A stretch of DNA of 9,614 nt, taken from positions 1 through 9,614 of the forward strand of contig CAMZNW010000204.1 in NCBI GenBank assembly GCA_947313935.1. The letters run 5' to 3'. The notes beneath the pieces were generated by a model that made no database searches, was not told where the DNA came from, and was given only the letters and a program-made list of their open reading frames with translations. Source of the stretch: an uncultured Mollicutes bacterium (GTDB taxonomy: Bacteria > Bacillota_I > Bacilli_A > UBA3375). The position numbers and the translations under genes are program-made. Shown here one piece after another: positions 1 to 5,766 of this stretch (positions within the stretch are counted from its first letter, which is position 1; each line of letters starts with the position of its first letter).

Positions 1-189
1 ATATTAAATGAACAAATTAAATATAATAGATATGTATTAGTATTAGTATTAGTAGTACTAATAATAATGGGATTGCTTTTTAATTTTACGGTAGGTAATA
101 TTATAATATTTGGAATTATAATTATACTAATAAATATTGTAATAAATATTATAATAAAAAAAGTTAAGAGAAATTATGCAACAAATTAA
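1..189 (+). CDS. C-terminal end of a membrane protein, probable ABC-exporter permease (partial, 5' end outside window)
   Basis: Frame 1 is open from the left edge to a TAA at 187-189, giving the last 62 residues of a protein. The visible part is a short polar stretch (NEQIKYNR), then two hydrophobic segments at about residues 12-29 and 35-53, then a basic cytoplasmic-looking tail (KKVKRN). No catalytic motif is visible. It overlaps the following ATPase by 14 bp, which implies translational coupling and makes a permease or exporter subunit the most likely role. A two-helix end preceded by a polar stretch is compatible with FtsX-like or bacteriocin-associated integral membrane proteins, but this is inference from context. 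The family cannot be assigned from 62 residues. Confidence 0.6.
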   Translation: MLNEQIKYNRYVLVLVLVVLIIMGLLFNFTVGNIIIFGIIIILINIVINIIIKKVKRNYATN

Positions 190-736
190 AATTCAAGGTT
201 TAACAGTAAAAAAAAAACAACAAAAAATTTTAAAAGATGTAACTTATTTATTTACTAGTAACAATAACTATTTAATAAATGGGAAAAATGGTAGTGGTAA
301 ATCAACATTAATTAAACAAATAGTACTTTTTATAAGAAAAGAAAAAGTACTCTCTGTTGGTTATTTTAATCAAAAAGCTATATTATTAAAAAATAGTTCA
401 TTAATGATTCAAATTAATAAAATTTTATTAAAAGAAGAAGAAGAATTATTTTATACTTATCTAAGTAAATTTGAAAACATTAATATAGAAGCTAAATTTA
501 ATGAATTAAGTGGAGGTCAAAAACAATTGATAATGTTATTGATAATATTAGCTAAAAAAAGGGATATTTATATACTAGATGAACCATTTAATAATTTATC
601 AATAAAAAGAATTGAAATTTTAAAAACAATAATTGATTCAAAACAGTGGGTTATTATTGTTGATCATCGAGGTGAATATAAAAATAATAAAAAGTTCAAA
701 ATTTTAACTTTAGAAAGTGGTAAAATAAATGAATAA
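176..736 (+). CDS. ABC transporter ATP-binding protein, compact (186 aa)
   Basis: This is the nucleotide-binding subunit of an ABC transporter; it would hydrolyse ATP at the inner face of the membrane to power its permease partners. The motifs appear in order: Walker A GKNGSGKS at residues 36-43, a Q-loop glutamine near 66 (GYFNQ), the signature LSGGQ at 111-115, Walker B IYILDE at 131-136 with catalytic Glu136, and the H-loop histidine at 164 (VDHR). At 186 residues it is shorter than the usual 220-240; the segment between Q-loop and signature is reduced, but all catalytic motifs are present. It overlaps the upstream membrane gene by 14 bp and the downstream permease by 8 bp, so it belongs to one operon with them. 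Similar small ATPases serve bacteriocin, lantibiotic or peptide export and immunity systems, but the substrate is unknown. An A10 run at 208-217 lies in codons 11-14. Confidence 0.9.
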   Translation: MQQIKIQGLTVKKKQQKILKDVTYLFTSNNNYLINGKNGSGKSTLIKQIVLFIRKEKVLSVGYFNQKAILLKNSSLMIQINKILLKEEEELFYTYLSKFENINIEAKFNELSGGQKQLIMLLIILAKKRDIYILDEPFNNLSIKRIEILKTIIDSKQWVIIVDHRGEYKNNKKFKILTLESGKINE

Positions 737-1637
737 TATCTATTTATATTATTTAGAAAATAAAAAAAAATTATTTAGTGTATTAATAATAATTTTAATT
801 TTAATGAGTACGTATTTAATATTGTTTAATTATGGAATGGAAAAATTAAATAATTATTTTTTAACTAATGAAAATGCCATGATAATTACAGTGAAAAAAG
901 ATAATAATGAAATTCAAAAATATTTAAAAAATAATCAAATCAATAATCAAAAATTAAATTTAAAATTTAGTACAACTAACAATATTATGGTAAAAGAAAA
1001 AACAGATCAAATAATAAATTTAAAAGATTTAAAATATAATGATGAAATAACAAAACAACAAAAATTAATCAATCAAAAAAAAATTAATAATTTTAATTTC
1101 AAACAAGAAATAACTTATAATTACTTAAATATTCCTAAAACAGAAAAAAAAGCAAATATTAATTTAACAAATTTAGGAATAAAAACGAAATTAGTTGGGA
1201 ATTATCCTAGTAATAATCATGAAGTTTTAATTGGAGAAAATGAAGCGACATTTTTATTAAATAATTCGACAAGTAAAAGTTATCAAGATTTAATAAATCA
1301 AGAGTTATTATTAGATAATAAAAAATATCAAATAACAGGAATTTATGAAAGCGAGCACAAACAAAATTTTGATAGTGAAGATGTTTTTATCTTAGAAGAT
1401 GGTAAAAAAATAAAAGAAAATACATATTATTTAAACTTTAACTCTTTAAATGAACAACAAAAATTTTTAAAAAAATATAATGATGATATCGAGATTCATC
1501 AACAAAAAAAGTATTTATCAAATTATATATATTTAATCACTTGTATAACAATATTAATAACATTATTTATTATAGGTGTAATATTATTCAAATCAATTAA
1601 AAAACAAATCGAATTCAATAATAATTTTATAAAATAG
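729..1637 (+). CDS. FtsX/MacB-like ABC permease, C-terminally shortened (302 aa)
   Basis: This is probably the membrane subunit of the exporter powered by the preceding ATPase. There is an N-terminal membrane helix at about residues 14-35, then some 230 residues of Asn/Lys-rich polar sequence, then a second helix at about 266-288 and a short basic tail ending at TAG. The region around VGNYPSNNHEVLIGENEA and the later YQITGIYESE resembles the MacB-type extracellular core domain (the 'NEIVIs...VVGIY' pattern). Classical FtsX/MacB permeases carry three or four helices, two of them after this point. Here those are absent, and no downstream frame supplies them, because promoter sequence begins at once. 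It is either a naturally split half-permease working with the upstream membrane protein, or a truncated gene. The start ATG overlaps the ATPase stop (ATGAATAA); the ribosome site is weak, as expected for coupling. Family assignment is by eye. Confidence 0.7.
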   Translation: MNNIYLYYLENKKKLFSVLIIILILMSTYLILFNYGMEKLNNYFLTNENAMIITVKKDNNEIQKYLKNNQINNQKLNLKFSTTNNIMVKEKTDQIINLKDLKYNDEITKQQKLINQKKINNFNFKQEITYNYLNIPKTEKKANINLTNLGIKTKLVGNYPSNNHEVLIGENEATFLLNNSTSKSYQDLINQELLLDNKKYQITGIYESEHKQNFDSEDVFILEDGKKIKENTYYLNFNSLNEQQKFLKKYNDDIEIHQQKKYLSNYIYLITCITILITLFIIGVILFKSIKKQIEFNNNFIK

Positions 1638-1644
1638 TTAATTC

Positions 1645-1670
1645 AAAATATATTATCTTATAAATATTTT
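1645..1670 (+). terminator. Possible weak terminator hairpin after the ABC genes
   Basis: AAAATAT (1645-1651) pairs with ATATTTT (1664-1670). After one bulged A at 1652, TTAT (1653-1656) pairs with ATAA (1660-1663) around a CTT loop. This gives 11 A/T-only pairs starting 8 bp after the permease stop. The T-run is only four long and is itself part of the stem, so termination would be weak. The 3' half overlaps the start of the conserved upstream element. AT-rich sequence gives such hairpins by chance fairly often. Confidence 0.35.
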
Positions 1671-1703
1671 CCTAAATTAAGATTTACTGGTTATTTCAAT
1701 GTA
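1662..1703 (+). promoter_or_regulatory. Conserved bipartite upstream element, copy 1 (tmcAL)
   Basis: Box A spans 1662-1686 and contains AAATTAAGATTTA at 1674-1686. Box B is TATTTCAATGTA at 1692-1703. Both recur upstream of typA (3681-3705 and 3721-3732): box A matches at 23 of 25 positions and box B at 12 of 12. Box A and box B are 5 bp apart here and 15 bp apart at typA. Box B ends 39 bp before the -10 hexamer in both places. That the element sits between genes, ahead of a promoter, and keeps a fixed distance suggests a regulator or activator site; the regulator is unknown. No recognised riboswitch or operator consensus fits. Confidence 0.6.
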
Positions 1704-1739
1704 TGGTAATTTATATAAAAAATATAGATAAATAAAATA

Positions 1740-1748
1740 TGCTATAAT
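1740..1748 (+). promoter_or_regulatory. Extended -10 promoter of tmcAL-plsY
   Basis: TGC (1740-1742) precedes a perfect TATAAT (1743-1748), forming an extended -10. The expected -35 position (about 1720-1725) reads AAATAT, not TTGACA, so the promoter would rely on the extended -10 and perhaps on the upstream box B. The 15-bp context AATATGCTATAATAA at 1736-1750 is identical at typA (3765-3779). Transcription would normally begin 6-7 bp after the hexamer, that is at or next to the tmcAL start codon at 1755. Confidence 0.7.
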
Positions 1749-1754
1749 AAAATT

Positions 1755-2822
1755 ATGAAAATAATAGGTGTAATAATGGAAATAAATCCCTTTCATAATG
1801 GACATAAGTATTTTTTAAAACAAATACCTAAAAAAGATGAAGATATTTTAGTTGCTGTAATTTCAACATCTATTACTCAACGAGGGGAAATAAGTATTTT
1901 AGATAAGCGAACTAAAACAAAATTATTATTAAAAAACAATGTAGATTTTGTTTTAGAATTACCAAGTGTACTAGCTAATCAAGGTGGATATTATTTTGCT
2001 AAGCATGCAATTGAATTGTTGAAAAAAATCGGAATAACAGATTTATATTTTGGTTCAGAAACAAATGATTTAGCATATTTAAAAAAAATAGCACAAAAAA
2101 ATATAACTCAAAAAGATTTTAAAAATGGTTTATATAAGGATGAATTAAAAGATTTAAAGGCAAATGATATATTAGGTTTAAGTTATTTAAAACAATTAAA
2201 TAATACCAACATAACAGCACATATGATTAAAAGAATTGATAATAATTATCATGAAAAAAATATAACAGGTAAAATAAGTAGTGCAACGGCAATTCGTAAT
2301 AATTTAGATAACTATCAAATGATAAATGACACTTTACCAAAAGAAAGTTATCAAGCTATTTTACAACCTAATTTAGATATTTTATGGGTATTGTTTCAAA
2401 ATAATTTAGAATATTGTTTAGATGAAAAAATTAATATATTTTTAAGTGAGGATATGCAAATGTTATATAAATTTAAAAATATAATTCGTGTAAAACATGT
2501 TAATTCATTGGAACAACTAATTCATCATGCATCTGATAAAAATAATTCGAAAAATAAACTTAATCGAATAGTTATTAATGTAATATTATTAATAATAAAA
2601 GATAATTATGAAATTAGTTATATTCATCTATTAGGATTTAATAAAAATAAACAAAAGATTTTAAAACAACATCAAAATTTAGTTATAACTTCTTTAAAAA
2701 ATGAAACAGATAATATTAGCAAAATTGAAAATCGGGCGACGTTATTATTTAATATGCTAAATAAACAAAATATTATGTATGACTATATGCCCCCGGTAAT
2801 TTATGAAAAAGGAGAAAAATGA
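1755..2822 (+). CDS. tmcAL: tRNA(Met) cytidine acetate ligase TmcAL
   Basis: TmcAL (YlbM family, HIGH-type nucleotidyltransferase fold) uses ATP and acetate to make N4-acetylcytidine at the wobble position of elongator tRNA-Met in the cytoplasm. Family marks seen: VIMEINPFHNGH at residues 6-17 with the HNGH nucleotide-binding motif at 14-17, TQRGE at 41-45, DFVLELP at 64-70, FGSE at 99-102, KANDILGLSY at 135-144, and ISSATAIR at 174-181. At 355 residues it is shorter than the roughly 400-415 of Bacillus homologues, mainly in the C-terminal half. The start is fixed by family alignment: MKIIGVIMEINPF begins where homologues begin. No Shine-Dalgarno sequence precedes it and the -10 hexamer ends only 6 bp upstream, so the message is probably leaderless. 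The stop TGA overlaps the plsY ATG (ATGA), so the two genes are co-transcribed and coupled. Confidence 0.9.
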   Translation: MKIIGVIMEINPFHNGHKYFLKQIPKKDEDILVAVISTSITQRGEISILDKRTKTKLLLKNNVDFVLELPSVLANQGGYYFAKHAIELLKKIGITDLYFGSETNDLAYLKKIAQKNITQKDFKNGLYKDELKDLKANDILGLSYLKQLNNTNITAHMIKRIDNNYHEKNITGKISSATAIRNNLDNYQMINDTLPKESYQAILQPNLDILWVLFQNNLEYCLDEKINIFLSEDMQMLYKFKNIIRVKHVNSLEQLIHHASDKNNSKNKLNRIVINVILLIIKDNYEISYIHLLGFNKNKQKILKQHQNLVITSLKNETDNISKIENRATLLFNMLNKQNIMYDYMPPVIYEKGEK

Positions 2823-3391
2823 TTTTATTATTAATTGTAGTAATTTATTTATATGCATCAATACCATTTTCACTTTTAGTTGGTCTATATAATGGGATTG
2901 ACATTAGACAAAATGGTTCTGAAAATATAGGTGGATCTAATTTGGGACGTTTATGTGGTAAAAAAGCCTTTATTATAGGATTTATTTTGGATGGTTCTAA
3001 AGGAGCTATTGTTGTATTGATAGCAAATATTTTTGATTTTAATCCTTTGATTTTATTTCCATTTGCTTTACTAGGTCATGCATTACCTATTTTCACAAAA
3101 TTTAAAGGTGGAAAAGGTGTATCAACTTCATTTGGGTTTGTTTTAACATATACATTTTGGTTAGCAATAATTGCAATTACTATTTTTTTAATTATTTTAA
3201 AACTTTTTAAATATGTTTCATTAGCATCAATGTTATCAATATTTAGTTATTGTATATTAACAGTTATTTTTTTAAATCGACCAATATATTCATTAGTAGT
3301 ATTTTCTTTATGTATGGTTGTTTGTTATTTACATAAAGAAAATATTATAAGAATTAAAGCTAAAACCGAACCAAAAGTATCTTGGATATAA
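2819..3391 (+). CDS. plsY: Acyl-phosphate:glycerol-3-phosphate acyltransferase PlsY
   Basis: PlsY is the integral membrane enzyme that transfers an acyl chain from acyl-phosphate to glycerol-3-phosphate, giving lysophosphatidic acid, the first step of phospholipid synthesis in Gram-positive bacteria. The three conserved motifs are visible: SIPFSLLVG...NGSENIGGSNLGR at 14-44, GHALPIFTKFKGGKGVST at 86-103, and HKENIIRI at 172-179. LDGSKGA at 57-63 matches the usual LDxxKGA. About five hydrophobic helices fill the rest. The 190-residue length is typical. Motif 1 has GGSN where most members have GATN, a mild change. The start lies within the tmcAL stop (ATGA), and AAGGAG at 2809-2814 inside tmcAL is 4 nt away, so it has its own ribosome site despite the coupling. 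A terminator follows at 3554-3588. Confidence 0.96.
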   Translation: MILLLIVVIYLYASIPFSLLVGLYNGIDIRQNGSENIGGSNLGRLCGKKAFIIGFILDGSKGAIVVLIANIFDFNPLILFPFALLGHALPIFTKFKGGKGVSTSFGFVLTYTFWLAIIAITIFLIILKLFKYVSLASMLSIFSYCILTVIFLNRPIYSLVVFSLCMVVCYLHKENIIRIKAKTEPKVSWI

Positions 3392-3553
3392 AATAAAGGA
3401 AAAAGTACATGTAATTGTAAAGTTACATAATATGTATTATTTTAATATTAAAGGTATGAGAATAACAAATTATTGTTACTATATATAAATAGAAAATTAA
3501 ATATTAAAAAATATAAATTTTTTAGAAATTAAGAAATTAAAATGATATATTTT

Positions 3554-3588
3554 AAATAACTAAATTATATAAAATTAGTTGTTTTTTT
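3554..3588 (+). terminator. Intrinsic terminator of the tmcAL-plsY operon
   Basis: AAATAACTAA (3554-3563) pairs with TTAGTTGTTT (3575-3584): ten pairs including one C-G and one T-G wobble, with an 11-base loop. A run of seven T (3582-3588) overlaps and follows the stem. It lies 163 bp after the plsY stop, so the message would carry a rather long 3' UTR. The stem is AT-rich like everything else in this genome. Confidence 0.5.
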
Positions 3589-3680
3589 GTTATGTATAAA
3601 CTATTATTAATTTATAAAGGCATTATTTTTTTTTAACATATCTAATTCATATCATAATATAATATTAACTTTTTTTATGA

Positions 3681-3732
3681 AAATATTTTACCAAATTAAG
3701 ATTTAAAAAGTTCTATATAGTATTTCAATGTA
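3681..3732 (+). promoter_or_regulatory. Conserved bipartite upstream element, copy 2 (typA)
   Basis: Box A spans 3681-3705 (AAATTAAGATTTA at 3693-3705) and box B TATTTCAATGTA spans 3721-3732. They match copy 1 upstream of tmcAL at 23/25 and 12/12 positions. Here the boxes are 15 bp apart against 5 bp in copy 1, a difference of about one helical turn. Box B again ends 39 bp before the TATAAT hexamer. Function is inferred as a transcription-factor or upstream promoter element. Confidence 0.6.
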
Positions 3733-3768
3733 CGAAAAATAAAAAAACAAATAAAATATGTTTAAATA

Positions 3769-3777
3769 TGCTATAAT
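3769..3777 (+). promoter_or_regulatory. Extended -10 promoter of typA
   Basis: TGC (3769-3771) followed by TATAAT (3772-3777) is a perfect extended -10. The -35 region (about 3749-3754, AAATAA) shows no TTGACA. Transcription should start near 3784, leaving a leader of about 24 nt that contains AGGAGA (3795-3800), 7 nt from the typA ATG. An AAATAAAATATG block at 3749-3760 also occurs at the tmcAL promoter (1730-1741). Confidence 0.75.
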
Positions 3778-3807
3778 AATAGAGTTATTAAAATAGGAGA
3801 GTATAAA

Positions 3808-5634
3808 ATGGATAAAATAAAAAATATTGCAATAATTGCCCATGTAGATCATGGTAAAACAACATTAGTTGATCAATTATTGAGAAATTCAGGATTATTT
3901 AGAGATAATCAAGAAGTAGCAGTACGAATGATGGATTCAAATGATTTAGAAAAAGAACGTGGAATTACTATTTTAGCTAAAAATACAGCTTTAGAGCATA
4001 ATGGATATAAAATTAATATTTTAGATACACCAGGACATGCTGATTTTGGTGGTGAAGTTGAGCGTATTTTAAAAATGGTTGATGGTGTTTTATTAGTTGT
4101 AGATGCTTTTGAAGGTTGTATGCCACAAACTCGTTTTGTATTAAAAAAAGCTTTAGAACAACATTTAAAACCTATTATTATTGTAAATAAAGTAGATAAA
4201 CCACAAGCTCGTTGTGAAGAAGTTGTTGATGAAGTAATGGATTTATTAATTGAATTAGGTGCAGATGAGGAAGCATTAGACTTTCCAGTTGTTTATGCTT
4301 CAGCTATTAATGGTCAATCAGGGAATGATTATAATGATTTGAAAGATGATATGGAAGCTGTTTTTGATGCTGTAATTGAACATATTGAAGATGCTCCAAG
4401 TGAATCAGAAGCACCTTTACAAATGCAAATTTCTTTATTAGATTACAATGATTATGTTGGACGTATTGGAATTGGACGAATAAAACAAGGTAGAATAAAA
4501 TCAGGACAAACAGTGACGTTATGTCGTAATGATGGTTCAAATGTAGATTTCAAAATAACTAAATTATTTGGATATTTAGGTTTAAATCGAATTGAAATTC
4601 AAGAAGCTCATGCTGGGGAAATTATTTCTGTTGTAGGTAAAGATGATATTAATGTATCTGAAACTGTTTGTGATAAAGGAAATCCAATACCACTTGAAAA
4701 AATGCATATTGATGAACCAACATTACAAATGGAATTTTTAGTTAATGATTCACCTTTTGCAGGACGTGAAGGTAAATATGTAACAGCACGTCAAATACAA
4801 GATCGTTTAGATAAAGAGGTTCAAACAGATGTTTCTTTACGTGTTGAACAAACTGATGTACCATCTAAATTTAGAGTATCTGGGCGTGGAGAACTACATT
4901 TATCAATTTTAATTGAAAATTTACGTCGTGAAGGTTTTGAATTACAAGTTGCAAAACCACAAGTAATTATTAAAGATATTGATGGTGTTAAATGTGAACC
5001 AGTTGAAGAAGTATTAATTGATGTACCAGATGAATATGTTGGTGCAGTAATGCAAGCCATGGGAGATCGTAAAGCTGAAATGGAAGATATGAAAAATATG
5101 AATAATGGTACTACACGTTTAAAATTCATAGCATATTCAAGAGCTTTAATTGCATTTTCAACTGAATTTATTACTATGACTAAAGGATATGGTATTTATA
5201 ATCATACTTTCTTAGAATATCGTCCAGTATTAAAAGGAGAAATTAAAACACGTTTCCAAGGAGTATTAATTTCTATGGATGCTGGTCAAACAACACCATA
5301 TGCAATGGTTGGTTTAGAAGATCGTGGTACTATGTTAGTTGAACCAGGTACAGAAGTTTATAATGGAATGGTTGTTGGACAACATAATCGCGGAAATGAT
5401 TTAGTTGTAAATGTAACTAAACAAAAACAAAAAACAAATGTACGTTCTGCTAATAAGGATAATACTGTTACAATTAAACGTCCAAAAATATTAACTCTTG
5501 AAGAGTCAATTGAATTTTTAGATGATGATGAATATTTAGAAGTAACACCAGAATCAATTCGTATTCGAAAAAAATTTTTAAATGAAAATGATCGAAAAAA
5601 AAATAAATCAGCTTCAATTGAAAATAAAAAATAA
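3808..5634 (+). CDS. typA: Ribosome-associated GTPase TypA/BipA
   Basis: TypA/BipA is a translational GTPase of the EF-G/LepA class that binds the 70S ribosome and helps ribosome assembly and growth under stress or cold. The GTPase motifs are intact: G1 AHVDHGKTT (residues 11-19), G2 in ERGIT (50-54), G3 DTPGH (73-77), G4 NKVD (127-130), and G5 SAING (165-169). A beta-barrel domain II, EF-G-like domains III and V, and the BipA-specific C-terminal domain follow; the C-terminal region includes GYGIYNHTFLEY and the GTMLVEPGTEVYNGMVVG segment. Its length of 608 residues matches the family. The start is supported by AGGAGA 7 nt upstream and by family alignment. The gene is monocistronic by layout: its own promoter at 3769 and a hairpin terminator at 5643. 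CGT arginine and GTT/GCT codons are more frequent than in the ABC genes, as expected for a well-expressed gene. Confidence 0.98.
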   Translation: MDKIKNIAIIAHVDHGKTTLVDQLLRNSGLFRDNQEVAVRMMDSNDLEKERGITILAKNTALEHNGYKINILDTPGHADFGGEVERILKMVDGVLLVVDAFEGCMPQTRFVLKKALEQHLKPIIIVNKVDKPQARCEEVVDEVMDLLIELGADEEALDFPVVYASAINGQSGNDYNDLKDDMEAVFDAVIEHIEDAPSESEAPLQMQISLLDYNDYVGRIGIGRIKQGRIKSGQTVTLCRNDGSNVDFKITKLFGYLGLNRIEIQEAHAGEIISVVGKDDINVSETVCDKGNPIPLEKMHIDEPTLQMEFLVNDSPFAGREGKYVTARQIQDRLDKEVQTDVSLRVEQTDVPSKFRVSGRGELHLSILIENLRREGFELQVAKPQVIIKDIDGVKCEPVEEVLIDVPDEYVGAVMQAMGDRKAEMEDMKNMNNGTTRLKFIAYSRALIAFSTEFITMTKGYGIYNHTFLEYRPVLKGEIKTRFQGVLISMDAGQTTPYAMVGLEDRGTMLVEPGTEVYNGMVVGQHNRGNDLVVNVTKQKQKTNVRSANKDNTVTIKRPKILTLEESIEFLDDDEYLEVTPESIRIRKKFLNENDRKKNKSASIENKK

Positions 5635-5642
5635 AGTAATAT

Positions 5643-5673
5643 AAAAAAATTATTTAATAAATAATTTTTTTTT
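5643..5673 (+). terminator. GC-free intrinsic terminator after typA
   Basis: A perfect 13-bp inverted repeat, AAAAAAATTATTT (5643-5655) against AAATAATTTTTTT (5659-5671), has a three-base loop AAT. The T-run is nine long and ends at 5673. It begins 8 bp after the typA stop. The stem holds no G or C at all, but its length and the T-run make it a good terminator candidate. The A-run on the 5' side would let it work on the minus strand too. Confidence 0.65.
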
Positions 5674-5727
5674 GTAAAATTAAGTTGTAGAGTAATTTAG
5701 ATAAATTTACTAACTAAATGCTAATTT

Positions 5728-5736
5728 TGTTATCAT
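5728..5736 (+). promoter_or_regulatory. Putative promoter of the flippase-FemABX operon
   Basis: TGT (5728-5730) plus TATCAT (5731-5736) makes an extended -10 with one mismatch to TATAAT. A loose -35-like TTTACT at 5706-5711 is 19 bp away, longer than ideal. The start would be near 5743, giving a leader of about 24 nt before the ATG at 5767, similar to typA. An imperfect inverted repeat (5691-5711) overlaps the -35 position. The conserved box A/box B element is not present here. Confidence 0.45.
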
Positions 5737-5756
5737 AGATGTATATAAAAAAATTT

Positions 5757-5760
5757 AAGG
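5757..5760 (+). promoter_or_regulatory. Ribosome binding site that decides the flippase start
   Basis: AAGG (within TTTAAGGATATTG) is 6 nt from the ATG at 5767 but only 3 nt from the adjacent in-frame TTG at 5764. The spacing favours the ATG, so the protein is 508 residues and begins MKKIFSSS. Confidence 0.6.
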
Positions 5761-5766
5761 ATATTG

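Larger units (their letters stand above)
3392..3807. other. 416-bp intergenic region between plsY and typA
   Basis: No credible gene is seen here. From left to right it holds an inverted repeat ATGTAA...TTACAT (3409-3414/3423-3428), another TAACAA...TTGTTA (3463-3468/3473-3478), a likely terminator (3554-3588), a weak stem TATAAA...TTTATA (3595-3600/3611-3616) followed ten bases later by T9 (3626-3634), the second copy of the conserved upstream element (3681-3732), and the typA promoter (3769-3777). The typA ribosome site AGGAGA is at 3795-3800. The stretch 3392-3550 has no assigned role: it may be 3' UTR of the plsY message or may hide a small RNA. Confidence 0.6.

Noticed and set aside
1635..1709. 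Possible continuation of the permease through its TAG stop (23 further codons to TAA)
   Set aside because: From 1662 on this sequence is nearly identical to the intergenic element before typA, so it is regulatory rather than coding.
3456..3488. Ten-codon reading frame after AAAGGT
   Set aside because: The Shine-Dalgarno-like bases are too close to the ATG, and the peptide is too short and featureless to support a gene.
3658..3663. Extra TATAAT in the plsY-typA gap
   Set aside because: It lacks a TG extension and a -35 and lies upstream of the conserved element. A perfect hexamer is expected by chance in such AT-rich DNA.
4307..4540. Minus-strand open frame of 77 codons inside typA
   Set aside because: It lies fully within the conserved typA gene, its product is low-complexity His/Tyr/Leu-rich, and no ribosome site or promoter supports it.
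4821..5129. Minus-strand open frame of 102 codons inside typA
   Set aside because: It is a shadow of typA codon bias in the opposite strand, with no family resemblance or start signals.
5677..5689. Third copy of box A upstream of the flippase (11 of 13 bases)
   Set aside because: There is no box B, the distance to the -10 differs from both other copies, and short A/T matches such as AAATTAAGA also occur at 3526-3534 by chance.
5764..5766. TTG as start of the flippase
   Set aside because: The AAGG site is only 3 nt away; the adjacent ATG at 5767 has normal 6-nt spacing.
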